Shown: positions 20,366-29,013 of the stretch, piece after piece | How positions within the stretch are numbered: the first letter of the stretch is position 1 | Layout: the number at the start of each line of letters is the position of its first letter | Origin: Aquidulcibacter paucihalophilus | GTDB taxonomy: Bacteria > Pseudomonadota > Alphaproteobacteria > Caulobacterales > Caulobacteraceae | NCBI GenBank assembly: GCA_030285985.1 | Contig: CP127384.1 | Span: 1,228,501-1,292,500 of the forward strand | Direction of reading: 5' to 3' | DNA: 64,000 bases | Program-made: the position numbers and the translations under genes | Notes under the pieces: model-generated | What the model saw: the letters and a program-made list of their open reading frames with translations, nothing else | Database searches by the model: none | What the model was told of the DNA's origin: nothing

Positions 20366-21544
20366 ATGAACGCCGCCCAGCGCATGGCCCTGCAGTATGT
20401 GTTGCTCTTCGGCGCCACTGGCGTGAGCCTTCCGTTTGCAGGCCTGTGGCTGAGCGCGCAGGGGTTGAGCGGGGCCCAGATCGGAACCGTCCTGGCGGCA
20501 CCGATGCTGGCCCGAATCATCACCGGGCCCCTGCTGGCGGTCTGGGCCGACGGCTTCCGCCTGAGGCGCACGCCGATCGCGCTGCTCGGCGGGATCATGG
20601 CGCTGGGCTATGGCCTTGCGGGCCTTGCCGACGGCTTCGCCCTGCGTGCCGCCGGCTGGTTCATCGGGGCCACGGCCATGGGGGTGCTGGTGCCCCTGAC
20701 CGACGTGATGACCCTGCGCCTCGCGTCGCGCTTCGGCTTCACCTTCGCCCTGCCGCGCGGGACCGGCTCCGCGGCCTTCGTGGTCGCCAACATCGGTATG
20801 GGCATGCTCCTGCTGACCGCGCCGGTCGACGGGATCATCGTCTGGATCGTGGCCACCTCGGTGGCCTTCGCGGCGACCGCCATCCTGGCGCTGCCGGCGG
20901 AGCCCGTGGCGGACGGCGACCCCCTGCGGGGCCGGGAGCGGTTCCGGGGGCTCGGCCAGCTGCTGGGCGATCCGGTCTTCCTGACGACCATCTTTGCCGT
21001 CGGGGCCGTCCAGGCCGCCCACGCTTTCCAGTACGGCTTCTCGGCCATCCTGTGGAAGGCACAGGGGATCAGCGAGGCCGTGACGGGCCAGCTCTGGGCC
21101 TTCGGCGTCGTGGTCGAGATCGCGCTGATGTGGCTGTTCGAGCCGTGGCGGCGCCGCGTCGGCATCGGTCCCTGGAGCCTGCTGATGGTCGGCTCGGTCG
21201 CGGCCATCCTGCGCTGGAGCGTGATGGCCCTCGCGCCGCCGCTGTGGCTCCTCTGGCCCCTCCAGGCCCTGCATGCGCTGACCTTCGCCGCCACCTTCCT
21301 CGCCGGCGTACAACTGGTCGAGCGTCTGTCGCCGCCCGGGACCCATACGGCGGCCCAGATGCTCAGTTCGGTGTTGTCAGCCGGTGTGCTGATCGGCCTC
21401 GCGACCGCCGTGTCCGGGCCGCTCTACGATCGCTTCGGGGCGGGCGGCTACTGGGCCATGGCGGCGCTGGCCGGCGCGGGCCTCCTCGCCGCCATCCCGT
21501 TGCGCGGTCAGTTGGCGCGGGAGCGGGGCAGGGGCGGCAGGTGA
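20366..21544 (+). CDS. MFS transporter (3-phenylpropionate permease/nucleoside-symporter-like subgroup)
   Basis: 392 residues with about twelve membrane segments. The start at 20366 gives MNAAQRMALQYVLLFG, directly followed by a substrate-cavity-like GVSLPFAGLWLSAQG, typical of the MFS_1-like group that includes HcaT and LacY-type permeases; the loop 2-3 motif appears as ADGFRLRRTPI. Substrate not predictable. Its 3' end overlaps the convergent peptidase-C15-like gene by about 37 bp. Confidence 0.8.
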   Translation: MNAAQRMALQYVLLFGATGVSLPFAGLWLSAQGLSGAQIGTVLAAPMLARIITGPLLAVWADGFRLRRTPIALLGGIMALGYGLAGLADGFALRAAGWFIGATAMGVLVPLTDVMTLRLASRFGFTFALPRGTGSAAFVVANIGMGMLLLTAPVDGIIVWIVATSVAFAATAILALPAEPVADGDPLRGRERFRGLGQLLGDPVFLTTIFAVGAVQAAHAFQYGFSAILWKAQGISEAVTGQLWAFGVVVEIALMWLFEPWRRRVGIGPWSLLMVGSVAAILRWSVMALAPPLWLLWPLQALHALTFAATFLAGVQLVERLSPPGTHTAAQMLSSVLSAGVLIGLATAVSGPLYDRFGAGGYWAMAALAGAGLLAAIPLRGQLARERGRGGR

Positions 21545-22104
21545 TGCGCCATGGCCTGGGCCGCGGCCTTGACCGCCCGCTGCACGGCCGCGTCCGTCTC
21601 ATGCTCGGGCGCGCGCAACAGCCCGATCGCCGGCGTATCCCGCCCGTCCGGCAGACCGGACAGGACGCGGTACAGCAGATAGCTGCCGGCATCCTCCTCT
21701 GAGTCCGAACTGGCGTCAGCGGCAAGGCCGGCCTCATTCAGGGCCCGCACCATGTCCGCGACCGGTGCGGTCGCCCGCGCCAGCCCCGGTCCGACCACGT
21801 CAAGCCGCCGACCATCGAGGGACCGGTTTTCCGCCCTGATCTGGACCCGGAACGAGTCACTGCGCCGCGTCCGTCCGACGAGGAGCAGTCCCCGGCAACT
21901 CCGGTCATCCAGATGGGCGGAAAGGGCCGCCGCCAGGGCCTCGGGCGCGCCCGCATCGACGGCCAGGGTCCGGGCACCGACCGGGTTCCAGACAGCGCCG
22001 GACAGATCCTCGACCGGGTCCCAGCCCTCTTCGTCGACGTCCCAGGCGCAGATAACGAGGCCCGGTCGGTAGTCCGGGGCAGTCTCGTCCTTGGGCTCAA
22101 CCAT
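21508..22104 (-). CDS. Hypothetical protein with resemblance to pyroglutamyl peptidase (C15), likely without the catalytic Cys
   Basis: 198 residues from ATG 22104 (MVEPKDETAP); an ATG 23 codons upstream is less likely. LVICAWDVDEEGWDPVEDLSGAVW at the start, GLLLVGRTRRSDSFRVQIRAEN in the middle, and EEDAGSYLLYRVLS plus AIGLLRAPEH near the end follow the order of pyroglutamyl-peptidase I motifs. Where that family has AGxYxCN the present protein has AGSYLLY, so the catalytic cysteine seems absent. The similarity is by eye and weak. It overlaps the convergent MFS gene end. Confidence 0.6.
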   Translation of the reverse strand: MVEPKDETAPDYRPGLVICAWDVDEEGWDPVEDLSGAVWNPVGARTLAVDAGAPEALAAALSAHLDDRSCRGLLLVGRTRRSDSFRVQIRAENRSLDGRRLDVVGPGLARATAPVADMVRALNEAGLAADASSDSEEDAGSYLLYRVLSGLPDGRDTPAIGLLRAPEHETDAAVQRAVKAAAQAMAHHLPPLPRSRAN

Positions 22105-22218
22105 GGCCAGCCTGTATACGACAAAAGTGTGACACTGGGCGGCACGGTGTCGCCACCAGGCCCCGGACGTCAAGGCGCAATCGCCATCTGCGGCGTTAGG
22201 TGCCGCAAGATTCCCGCG

Positions 22219-24726
22219 TCAGGCGAGGTCGCCGATCGCAGCGTCCAGCAGCATGAACGCCCGGCCACCGTCCGAGGTCAGCCGCCCCAGAACGCCGGGT
22301 CCGTCATTCGCGCCGGCCCGGTTCGCCAGATCGCGTGCGAAGGCACGTACATAGGCCTCGGCATCGGCACGCAGGTCGGGATCGGTCAGCACCCGGCGAG
22401 AGACGCTCCGGACCGCCGCCGGGGCCACACGGCGCACGATCTGACGGGCACGGTCGGGATCGCGCTCGGTCACGGCCTGCGCCGCCTCCTCGACCCGTGA
22501 GCGGGGGAGCAGGGCGTTGGGATCCACGCCCATGCGGCGGATCGCTGCCGTGATACGCTCTTCCAGCGCGTCGGCGGCCTCGGCCGGCATGACCGGCGTT
22601 TCGAGATCCAGAGGCGCTTCACCGGGGCCATCGTCTACGAGGTCGCTCCAGCCCAGGCGATCGCTGACAGGAGCCGCCGATCCGGGCATCGGTTCGAGCT
22701 TCAGGCGGCCACGGAGGCCAAAGCCGCGGGAATCTTCGCCCCTTGCTGCCCGTGAACGGCCGCTGTCGGTGTCGACGGACGCAGGACCGGCCGCCGGGAC
22801 CGGCTCGCGTCGCCGCAGCGCCGGCGTGTCGCCCGACACGATCCCCATCAGGCGCACAGCCTCGGTCAGCATGTCGTAGTTGCGCCGCACCCGCTCCTGG
22901 AAGCCGGCGTCCAGCGCCTCGGTGTCTGCCGCGGCCTTTTGCGAGGCCGCGGCGAGGGCGGCCAGCCCTTCCTCAACCGAGACCCTGACCGCCTCGGCCC
23001 GTTTCTGGGCCTCCTCGGGCAGGCGGGCGGCACGCTGATCAAGGTCAGCGATGGTCTCATCGATCTGGGCGAGGGCGACGTTCATCCGTTCAACCGTCGT
23101 CTCCAGGCGCTCAAGCGCCCGATCACCGGCCTCATCGACCAGCCCGCTGGTTTCCATGACGATCTTGCGAGCCGAGTCGACGCGGGCATCCGCCGCCTGA
23201 TCCGCTTTCTGTGCGGCATCGAACAGGGCCTCGCCCAGCCGATCAGCGCGAACCTGGGCCTGTTCGGCGGCATCGGTTGCCGCCGCCCGGGACTCCTCGG
23301 CCGTGGCCTGCAGTGCGGACAGGGCGGACCGGGTCTCCTCGACAAGCGCGTCGCGAGCCTCGGCTGCCAGCGCCTCGAAACGGTCGAGCGCAAGCTTGGT
23401 CGCAGCATCAAAGCCGTCGGCCTCCCGCTGGGACATTTCCACAAGGGCCCGGAACTGGTCCGTAGCTGCTTCGACCAGGTCCCTGATCGTCTCGGTGGTC
23501 CGGGTCGAGGTGTCGCCAAGCTCTCCGGCGGCGGTACGGGTGGCGGACAGCTGTTCGCTCAACTGGGCGCGCTGGCTCTCGACCTGGGCCGAGAAATCTT
23601 CCTGGTCGGTGCGCAGGGCATAGGCGGCGGTCACGAGGGCGGCGCGCTGCTGGCCCAGACCTTCCTCGACCGACTGGATCTGTTCGGCGACGCCCGACCC
23701 GGCGTTCTCGAGCCTCAGGGTCTGGCGCGCCAGATCGTCGGCGGCGACGCGGGCCGCGTCCTGGGCTTCGCTGGCGGCGGCGGCCAGGTCGGCCGCGCGG
23801 GCGGCCAGGGCGGCCTCGGCCTCCCGGAGCTGGGTCTGCGCCAGGTCGGACGCATCGACAACCATGCGCGACTGGCGTTCGACGGCTTCGATCACGCCCG
23901 ACGCCTGACTGTCCATCCGCGTCGCCAGAACCTGCATCTTCTCACGCTCGCCGCCGAGTTGTTCAGCGAGGCGACGCGCGGTCCGGCCGGCCGTCTCGGC
24001 GGCCTCGTTCAGCCGGGTTGTTTCCTGCGAGAGGGCCTCCCGCAGCAGCGCCATGTCGTGACGGGCGCGCTCGGCCGCGAGAGATGCCTGGTCGATGTCG
24101 TTCCGGAGCGAGTGCAAGACCTCACCGGTCTGCTGGGCCGCCAGTGCCGTGGGAGCGAGCAGGGCCTCGGACAGTTCGCGCGCCCGGCGGGTTTCCGCGG
24201 CGAGACCGGCGCCCTGGCGCACGGCATGGGCCAGCATGATGGCCATTCCGGCCGGTGCCAAGGCGATCAGCGCATAGACAGCAAGCCGGAGCGGCTCCAG
24301 TTCGACAGCGCCCGAACCGACCTCGAAGGCCAGCCAGGCGGCGACGCCTCCGACCCAGAGCGCCGAGGCGACGCCGGCGACGAGATAGGCGTGACGGCCG
24401 GACGGCGCAGGTGCCTCGCGGACCTGGATTCGTGCCGGTGCCGGGGGCGGCTCGAAGGCAACCGGCGGCGCAGCCGCCGATATGCCGATTTCGGGGGTGA
24501 CTGTCTGCGTCGGCGCGGCCCGCCCGGTCTCGGCGAGCGCCCGCTCCTCGGCGCGACGCTGCTCGTCGGCGAGCCGCCGACGACGACGTTCGGACATCGG
24601 GCGTTCGACAACAGGTTCCTTGACCCCGAGCGACAGCTCGTCCGGATCCCGGAACGGCTCCGTGGCTCCCGCCGCCGGGTCCGGTTCGGTCAGATTCATC
24701 GCGGGCCGTTGACGGGGTGATTTCAT
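22219..24726 (-). CDS. tipN: Large membrane-anchored coiled-coil protein resembling polarity factor TipN
   Basis: 835 residues. A disordered, charged N terminus is followed by two membrane segments at about 113-165 (YLVAGVASALWVGGVAAWLAF and a second ~20 residues on) and then some 450 residues of Ala/Glu/Arg-rich coiled coil. The last ~150 residues hold folded-looking segments (ALEERITAAIRRMGVDPNALLP, VRRVAPAAVRSVSRRVL). This layout and length match Caulobacter crescentus TipN (882 residues, two N-terminal membrane segments), which marks the new pole and guides flagellum placement and ParA-driven segregation. Identity rests on architecture plus the Caulobacterales setting. Confidence 0.68.
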   Translation of the reverse strand: MKSPRQRPAMNLTEPDPAAGATEPFRDPDELSLGVKEPVVERPMSERRRRRLADEQRRAEERALAETGRAAPTQTVTPEIGISAAAPPVAFEPPPAPARIQVREAPAPSGRHAYLVAGVASALWVGGVAAWLAFEVGSGAVELEPLRLAVYALIALAPAGMAIMLAHAVRQGAGLAAETRRARELSEALLAPTALAAQQTGEVLHSLRNDIDQASLAAERARHDMALLREALSQETTRLNEAAETAGRTARRLAEQLGGEREKMQVLATRMDSQASGVIEAVERQSRMVVDASDLAQTQLREAEAALAARAADLAAAASEAQDAARVAADDLARQTLRLENAGSGVAEQIQSVEEGLGQQRAALVTAAYALRTDQEDFSAQVESQRAQLSEQLSATRTAAGELGDTSTRTTETIRDLVEAATDQFRALVEMSQREADGFDAATKLALDRFEALAAEARDALVEETRSALSALQATAEESRAAATDAAEQAQVRADRLGEALFDAAQKADQAADARVDSARKIVMETSGLVDEAGDRALERLETTVERMNVALAQIDETIADLDQRAARLPEEAQKRAEAVRVSVEEGLAALAAASQKAAADTEALDAGFQERVRRNYDMLTEAVRLMGIVSGDTPALRRREPVPAAGPASVDTDSGRSRAARGEDSRGFGLRGRLKLEPMPGSAAPVSDRLGWSDLVDDGPGEAPLDLETPVMPAEAADALEERITAAIRRMGVDPNALLPRSRVEEAAQAVTERDPDRARQIVRRVAPAAVRSVSRRVLTDPDLRADAEAYVRAFARDLANRAGANDGPGVLGRLTSDGGRAFMLLDAAIGDLA

Positions 24727-24855
24727 GGAGCGGCGATCTCGTCACGGAGCGCGTCGACAGCTGACGCGCGGTAGGACGTTTCGACCCTAACGAGTCAAAC
24801 GCGGCGCGCAAAGTCAGGGGTGTATGAATCCGGGGACAGTCGACCCCAGCGACGA

Positions 24856-25044
24856 TCAGCAGTCCTGTTTGCGCTCGGTCGACGCAGCGATTATCGCCGC
24901 CGTCGGACTGTCGCCGCAATCACGGACCCGGTGGATTTCACGCTGGGGCGCCTGGCGTGGGTCAAGGTCCACGCCGAACTGCGACAGAGCCGCAGCAGCC
25001 AGCATGGCCACGAACCCTGCGATGAACTCGATCAGCGCTTGCAT
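24856..25044 (-). CDS. Small hypothetical protein with an N-terminal membrane segment
   Basis: 62 residues. The N terminus (MQALIEFIAGFVAMLAAAAL) is one membrane helix or signal sequence; the rest is polar. GGGGGAG lies 7 nt upstream of the ATG, a strong ribosome binding site, which is the main reason to call it. Not recognised as any known family. It stands alone in a 509-bp gap between the TipN-like gene and the phospholipase gene. Confidence 0.5.
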   Translation of the reverse strand: MQALIEFIAGFVAMLAAAALSQFGVDLDPRQAPQREIHRVRDCGDSPTAAIIAASTERKQDC

Positions 25045-25157
25045 CGCCGATCTCCCCCTGTCCGACTGACGGTGGCTCTTATGCCCTCAAAACCGCGTTC
25101 GGACAATGCCGGACCACATGAACAAAGCGTCACCATTGACCCGGTGCACCTGCTCAT

Positions 25158-25183
25158 GGAACGGAAGTCGTCGGTGCGCGTCC
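25158..25183 (+). promoter_or_regulatory. Possible EcfG (SigT) general-stress promoter of the phospholipase D gene
   Basis: GGAAC at 25158 and CGTCC at 25179 are separated by 16 bp. Family knowledge: alphaproteobacterial EcfG promoters are GGAAC-N16/17-CGTT, so this has one mismatch at -10. It stands about 50 bp upstream of the ATG. Confidence 0.3.
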
Positions 25184-25235
25184 TGTAGAGCTTGAGGCGC
25201 ACATCGCCGTCACGCGAATCGGCCAGACCTGCGCC

Positions 25236-26702
25236 ATGCAACAGACCGGGCAAGACCACAGCCAAAGCCTGCTCACGCCGGGCCGCAATTGCTGGCGGGT
25301 TGAGACGGCGGACCGCTTCGCCGTTCTGATGGAAAACGCAGCCTATTTCGACGCCCTGCGGTCAGCGCTCGGCAAGGCGCGTCGCTCGATTGTCATTCTG
25401 GGCTGGCAGTTCGACCCGCGAACGCGGCTGGACCCGCAGAGTTCGCACACAGACCATCAGGCCCAGATCGGGCACCAGCTCCGTATGCTGGTGAAGGCCC
25501 GGCCGGAACTGGACGTCCGGCTGCTGATCTGGAAATCGCCGCTGCTTATCTCTGCGTCGCAGGGCTTCTACCCGCACAAGGCCCAGGTGTGGTTTCGCAA
25601 GCGGATGGTGGAATTCCGCCTCGATCCGCCGCCAGCCTTCGGTGCCTGTCACCACCAGAAGGTGGTCATCATCGACGACGCTGTGGCCTTCTGCGGCGGT
25701 GGCGACATCTCAACCGATCGCTGGGATTCCGAAGAGCACCTGGACGGTGATCCACGCCGGTGCCAGCCATCCGGTCTGATCCCGCCTCCCCGGCACGAGG
25801 TTATGGCGGTCATGGACGGAGCCGCAGCCAGGGCGCTCGGCGACCTGGCTCGGGAGCGCTGGTTCCGGTCGACCGGCGAGCGGACGGTTCCTGACGAGGC
25901 GACAAGCGATCCCTGGCCCGACGATCTTGAGCCGGATATGCATGGAACGCCGGTCGCGATCGCCCGCACCGAACCCGCCACCGCCGGACGATCCGAAGTC
26001 CGGGAGAACGAGGCCCTGCATCTCGATGCCATTCGGAACGCCAAGCGTCTCATCTATCTGGAGAACCAGTACTTTACCTCGCCGGTCATAGCGGAAGCCC
26101 TCGGGGCGAGGCTTGCCGAGGAGGAGGGTCCCGAGATCGTGCTGGTTTCGACGGGAACGAGTCCCAGCTGGTTCGACCGCATCACCATGGACACAGCCCG
26201 GTCAGAGATACTGTTCCGGCTGGAGCAGGCCGACCGGCACAACCGCTTTTTCGCGTTCACGCCACATACGCGACAGGGCGAGAGGATCATCGTCCATGCC
26301 AAGGTCTCGATCTACGACGACGTCGTGCTGCGGATCGGATCGACCAACCTGAACAACCGGTCGTTCGGCTTTGACACCGAATGCGACATCGCCGCCGAGC
26401 CGGTCGATGATACAGGCCGTGATGCCATCCGGCGGTTCCGCCAGCGGACCATCGGCCACTGGATCGGCGTCAGCGGCGAGGCTTTCGGCGCGGTCGAGGC
26501 CGTCACCGGCACGGTGGGCGAGGCGATCCAGCAGTTCGACACCGGCCGGATGCATACGCTCGGAGCAGAGCCGCCGTCGCGGTTCGAGCGGATCATTGCC
26601 GAGTTCCAGCTCGGAGACCCGGCCTCCACCCGGGACGCCTTCCGCCCCTGGAAGCGGCGCAGCCGTTCGCACCGCACCCTGCCGCCGCCTAGGCCGTCCT
26701 GA
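25236..26702 (+). CDS. Phospholipase D-family protein (cardiolipin synthase-like)
   Basis: 488 residues. Two HKD motifs: HHQKVVIIDD (His140, Lys142, Asp147) and VHAKVSIYDD in the C-terminal half, each followed by the conserved GG/GSTN and a later Glu or Asp (GSTNLNNRSFGFDTE). No N-terminal membrane anchor, unlike bacterial cardiolipin synthase A, so a soluble phospholipase D or phosphatidyltransferase is likelier. The end overlaps the convergent EEP nuclease gene by 14 bp. Confidence 0.87.
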   Translation: MQQTGQDHSQSLLTPGRNCWRVETADRFAVLMENAAYFDALRSALGKARRSIVILGWQFDPRTRLDPQSSHTDHQAQIGHQLRMLVKARPELDVRLLIWKSPLLISASQGFYPHKAQVWFRKRMVEFRLDPPPAFGACHHQKVVIIDDAVAFCGGGDISTDRWDSEEHLDGDPRRCQPSGLIPPPRHEVMAVMDGAAARALGDLARERWFRSTGERTVPDEATSDPWPDDLEPDMHGTPVAIARTEPATAGRSEVRENEALHLDAIRNAKRLIYLENQYFTSPVIAEALGARLAEEEGPEIVLVSTGTSPSWFDRITMDTARSEILFRLEQADRHNRFFAFTPHTRQGERIIVHAKVSIYDDVVLRIGSTNLNNRSFGFDTECDIAAEPVDDTGRDAIRRFRQRTIGHWIGVSGEAFGAVEAVTGTVGEAIQQFDTGRMHTLGAEPPSRFERIIAEFQLGDPASTRDAFRPWKRRSRSHRTLPPPRPS

Positions 26703-27426
26703 TCTCGAAATCGATGATCAGCGGCAGGTGGTCGGACGCCATCCGCGCGAGGGGAGAGAAGGGTGCCTTTACGGCCGTGACCACCAGTTCAGGGCTGGTG
26801 AAGCAGTGGTCGATCCGGATGGCCGGAAAGCTCGATGGAAACGTCTTGACCGAGGGCTTCAGCCCGAGGCTGCGCTGACAGTCGGCCAGACGCCGTGCGA
26901 GGGTCTGGTAGGGCCGGGTGACGGAAGTGGCATTGAAGTCACCGGTCAGCAGGGTTGGGCCGACGCAGTCCGGATGGCCCAGCCAATCAGCCCCGACCAG
27001 CGCCGCCGCCTGCAGCCTCTGCTCCCGGGGCACGAGGCCGAGATGGGTGTTGATCACATTCAGTTCGACGCCGTCGAAGTCGATTGCCGCCCAGATCGCG
27101 CCGCGCGGCTCGAGGCCCGGTACGCCCCGGATCGTCGGGAGCGGTCCGGATTTCACAAGTCGCTCGGGCCGCAGGGTCAGGACCGCGTCGCCGTACTGCT
27201 CGGCCTCGACCCGCATGGCGGCGTGGAAGTGGAAGGTCATGGCCAGGCCATCTGCGATCGACCGGGCCTGATCGACGTAGCCGGTGCGGGCCCGGCCGAC
27301 GTCGAGTTCCTGCAGGCAGACGATATCCGGCTCGTGCTCGGCGATCACGCCCACGATGCGGGCGACATCGAGCTTGCGATCGACGCCGACGCAGCGGTGG
27401 ACATTGTAGGTCAGCAGGCGGGGCAT
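26689..27426 (-). CDS. Endonuclease/exonuclease/phosphatase (EEP) family protein
   Basis: 245 residues. EEP-fold motifs in order: LLTYNVHRCVG at the start (metal-binding Asn), IVCLQELDV (Glu), LNVINTHLGLVP, LLTGDFNAT (GDFN) and ASDHLPLIIDFEI (SDH). This is the Mg-dependent exonuclease III/DNase I-like fold; similar proteins lie next to cardiolipin-synthase-like genes in many alphaproteobacteria, which hints at a common role in lipid or nucleotide turnover. No signal peptide. Confidence 0.88.
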   Translation of the reverse strand: MPRLLTYNVHRCVGVDRKLDVARIVGVIAEHEPDIVCLQELDVGRARTGYVDQARSIADGLAMTFHFHAAMRVEAEQYGDAVLTLRPERLVKSGPLPTIRGVPGLEPRGAIWAAIDFDGVELNVINTHLGLVPREQRLQAAALVGADWLGHPDCVGPTLLTGDFNATSVTRPYQTLARRLADCQRSLGLKPSVKTFPSSFPAIRIDHCFTSPELVVTAVKAPFSPLARMASDHLPLIIDFEIRTA

Positions 27427-27508
27427 GACGTCCTGAACAGGGGCCGGGCGGCGGTCAGGCCATTACCACGGGGAATATGACACCAAAGCGGCCAGCGGCG
27501 GCGTTGGT

Positions 27509-28201
27509 TCAGATCAGCACCAGCCGATCCTCGATCTCATTGGGATTTTCCGTGCGGGGCGGAAAATGCTCTGCCAGGACGTCGCCGCACAGACCGATCG
27601 ACACCTCGAAGCCCGCGGCCGGATCGTTGTTCTTCATGCCTTTTGCCAGCGCCTCGACGGCGTCGGCCCAGATGGCCTGGTCGACCTTGCTGTGGATACC
27701 CTCGTCGGCGACCACCTCGACCTGATGATCGGCCAGTGCGGCGAAGATCAGCACCCCGGTCCGCTCGCGGGTGATGTGCAGACCGTGGGCGAGGAACTGC
27801 TCCATCGCCGCCCGCCGTACCCGTGCCCGGCGCACGCTGCGTGGCGTGACGAAGCGGCGAACCCCCGGGATCGAGGTCAGCAGGAAGGCGGTCACGAAGA
27901 CGGCCGACTGGATCAGGGCATAGGCGGCCAGTGACTGGCCCACCACCACGTCGGTGGAAGACAGATGGGCGGCCTGCCAGCCGTCTCCCATTCCGGGGAT
28001 CCAGGCCGGATCGAACCCGAACGGGATCAGCCCCAACGGCAGCAGCAGGGCCGCGGCCGCCGCCCAGCCGAGCGAGATGTCGCGATAGGACGAAACCCGC
28101 CGCGCCAGTACGCAGAAGATTTCGCCCGAGGTCTTCGCCTCGGCCGCGGCGATCGCATCGCCGATGCGGCTCTGCACCTGGGGAGTCAGCTTGATCACCA
28201 T
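27509..28201 (-). CDS. TPM-domain membrane protein
   Basis: 230 residues. TPM-type segments are seen in RIGDAIAAAEAKTSGEIFCVLAR and in the C-terminal half (GVLIFAALADHQVEVVADEGIHSKVDQAIW), with two membrane helices between them (AAAALLLPLGLIPFG, AYALIQSAVFVTAFLL). The family covers soluble and membrane proteins of cell-envelope or photosystem repair. Third gene of lemA-TPM-TPM; its start overlaps the upstream gene by 7 bp. Confidence 0.85.
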   Translation of the reverse strand: MVIKLTPQVQSRIGDAIAAAEAKTSGEIFCVLARRVSSYRDISLGWAAAAALLLPLGLIPFGFDPAWIPGMGDGWQAAHLSSTDVVVGQSLAAYALIQSAVFVTAFLLTSIPGVRRFVTPRSVRRARVRRAAMEQFLAHGLHITRERTGVLIFAALADHQVEVVADEGIHSKVDQAIWADAVEALAKGMKNNDPAAGFEVSIGLCGDVLAEHFPPRTENPNEIEDRLVLI

Positions 28202-29013
28202 CCTCCGGATGCTCCACCGCCGCCGAAACTCCCGCCGCCGCCGCCGAACCCGCCGCCACCGCCGAAGCCACCCCCGCCGCCGCCGCGGCCACTGCTCCTC
28301 AGGGCTTCCGTGGCCGCCCAGATCAGGATGGGACCGACGCCGCTGGGACGCCGGCGGCCCCGGCCTCCGCCGCCGCCAATCATGGCCAGGATCATGAGGA
28401 AGAAGATCACCACGATCACGATTCCGACGCCGATGGGGGCCCCGGACTTCGGGCGCTCCGCGGCGGCCGCGCGTGCCTGGGCCTCGGCCGGGTCGAGTCT
28501 CAGCTGGCGGTCGATGGCATCGACGCCCTGCTCGATACCGCGTTCGAAATGGCCCTCGCGGAAGGACGGCAGGATTTCATTCTGGATGATCAGGGCGGAA
28601 AGGGCGTCGGTCAGGACGGGCTCCAGCCCGTAACCCACCTCGATCCGGACCTTGCGTTCGCGCGGCGCGACGATCAGCAGGACGCCGTTGTTCTTCTGCG
28701 CCTGACCGATGCCCCAGGCGCGGCCCAGCTGATAGCCGTATTCCTCGATCTCATAGCCCTGCAGGTCAGGCACGGTGACGACGACGACCTGATCGGTCGT
28801 GTCGCGCTCGAGCGCCTCCAGCTTGGCGGCCAGCGCCAGTTCCTTGGCGTCGGAGACAAGGTCGCCGTGGTCGATCACCCGCCCGTTCAGGGGCGGGAAG
28901 GTCGGTCCGGCAGCCAGCGCCGGCGCGGCCACTGCGAGCCAGACGACCGCCAGCAAGGCCGTTATCAGGGCGGCCGCCCTGACCCGGAGGAAACCCGGAA
29001 GGGTGCGGATCAC
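28195..29013 (-). CDS. TPM-domain protein of the YgcG type
   Basis: 272 residues. A signal peptide (ALITALLAVVWLAVAAPALAAG) is followed by the TPM domain: GRVIDHGDLVSDAKELAL, QVVVVTVPDLQGYEIEEYGYQLGRAWGIGQ in two conserved parts, NNGVLLIVAPRERKVRIEVGYGLE. A membrane helix (GVGIVIVVIFFLMILAMIGG) comes next, and a Gly-rich tail with GGGGFGGGGG ends the protein, as in YgcG. Encoded between lemA and the second TPM gene with short overlaps. Confidence 0.9.
   Translation of the reverse strand: MIRTLPGFLRVRAAALITALLAVVWLAVAAPALAAGPTFPPLNGRVIDHGDLVSDAKELALAAKLEALERDTTDQVVVVTVPDLQGYEIEEYGYQLGRAWGIGQAQKNNGVLLIVAPRERKVRIEVGYGLEPVLTDALSALIIQNEILPSFREGHFERGIEQGVDAIDRQLRLDPAEAQARAAAAERPKSGAPIGVGIVIVVIFFLMILAMIGGGGGRGRRRPSGVGPILIWAATEALRSSGRGGGGGGFGGGGGFGGGGGSFGGGGASGGW

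Noticed and set aside
24727..25235. tRNA or rRNA gene in the large gap before the phospholipase gene
   Set aside because: No cloverleaf with a TTCRANNC T-loop or 3' CCA-compatible acceptor was found.
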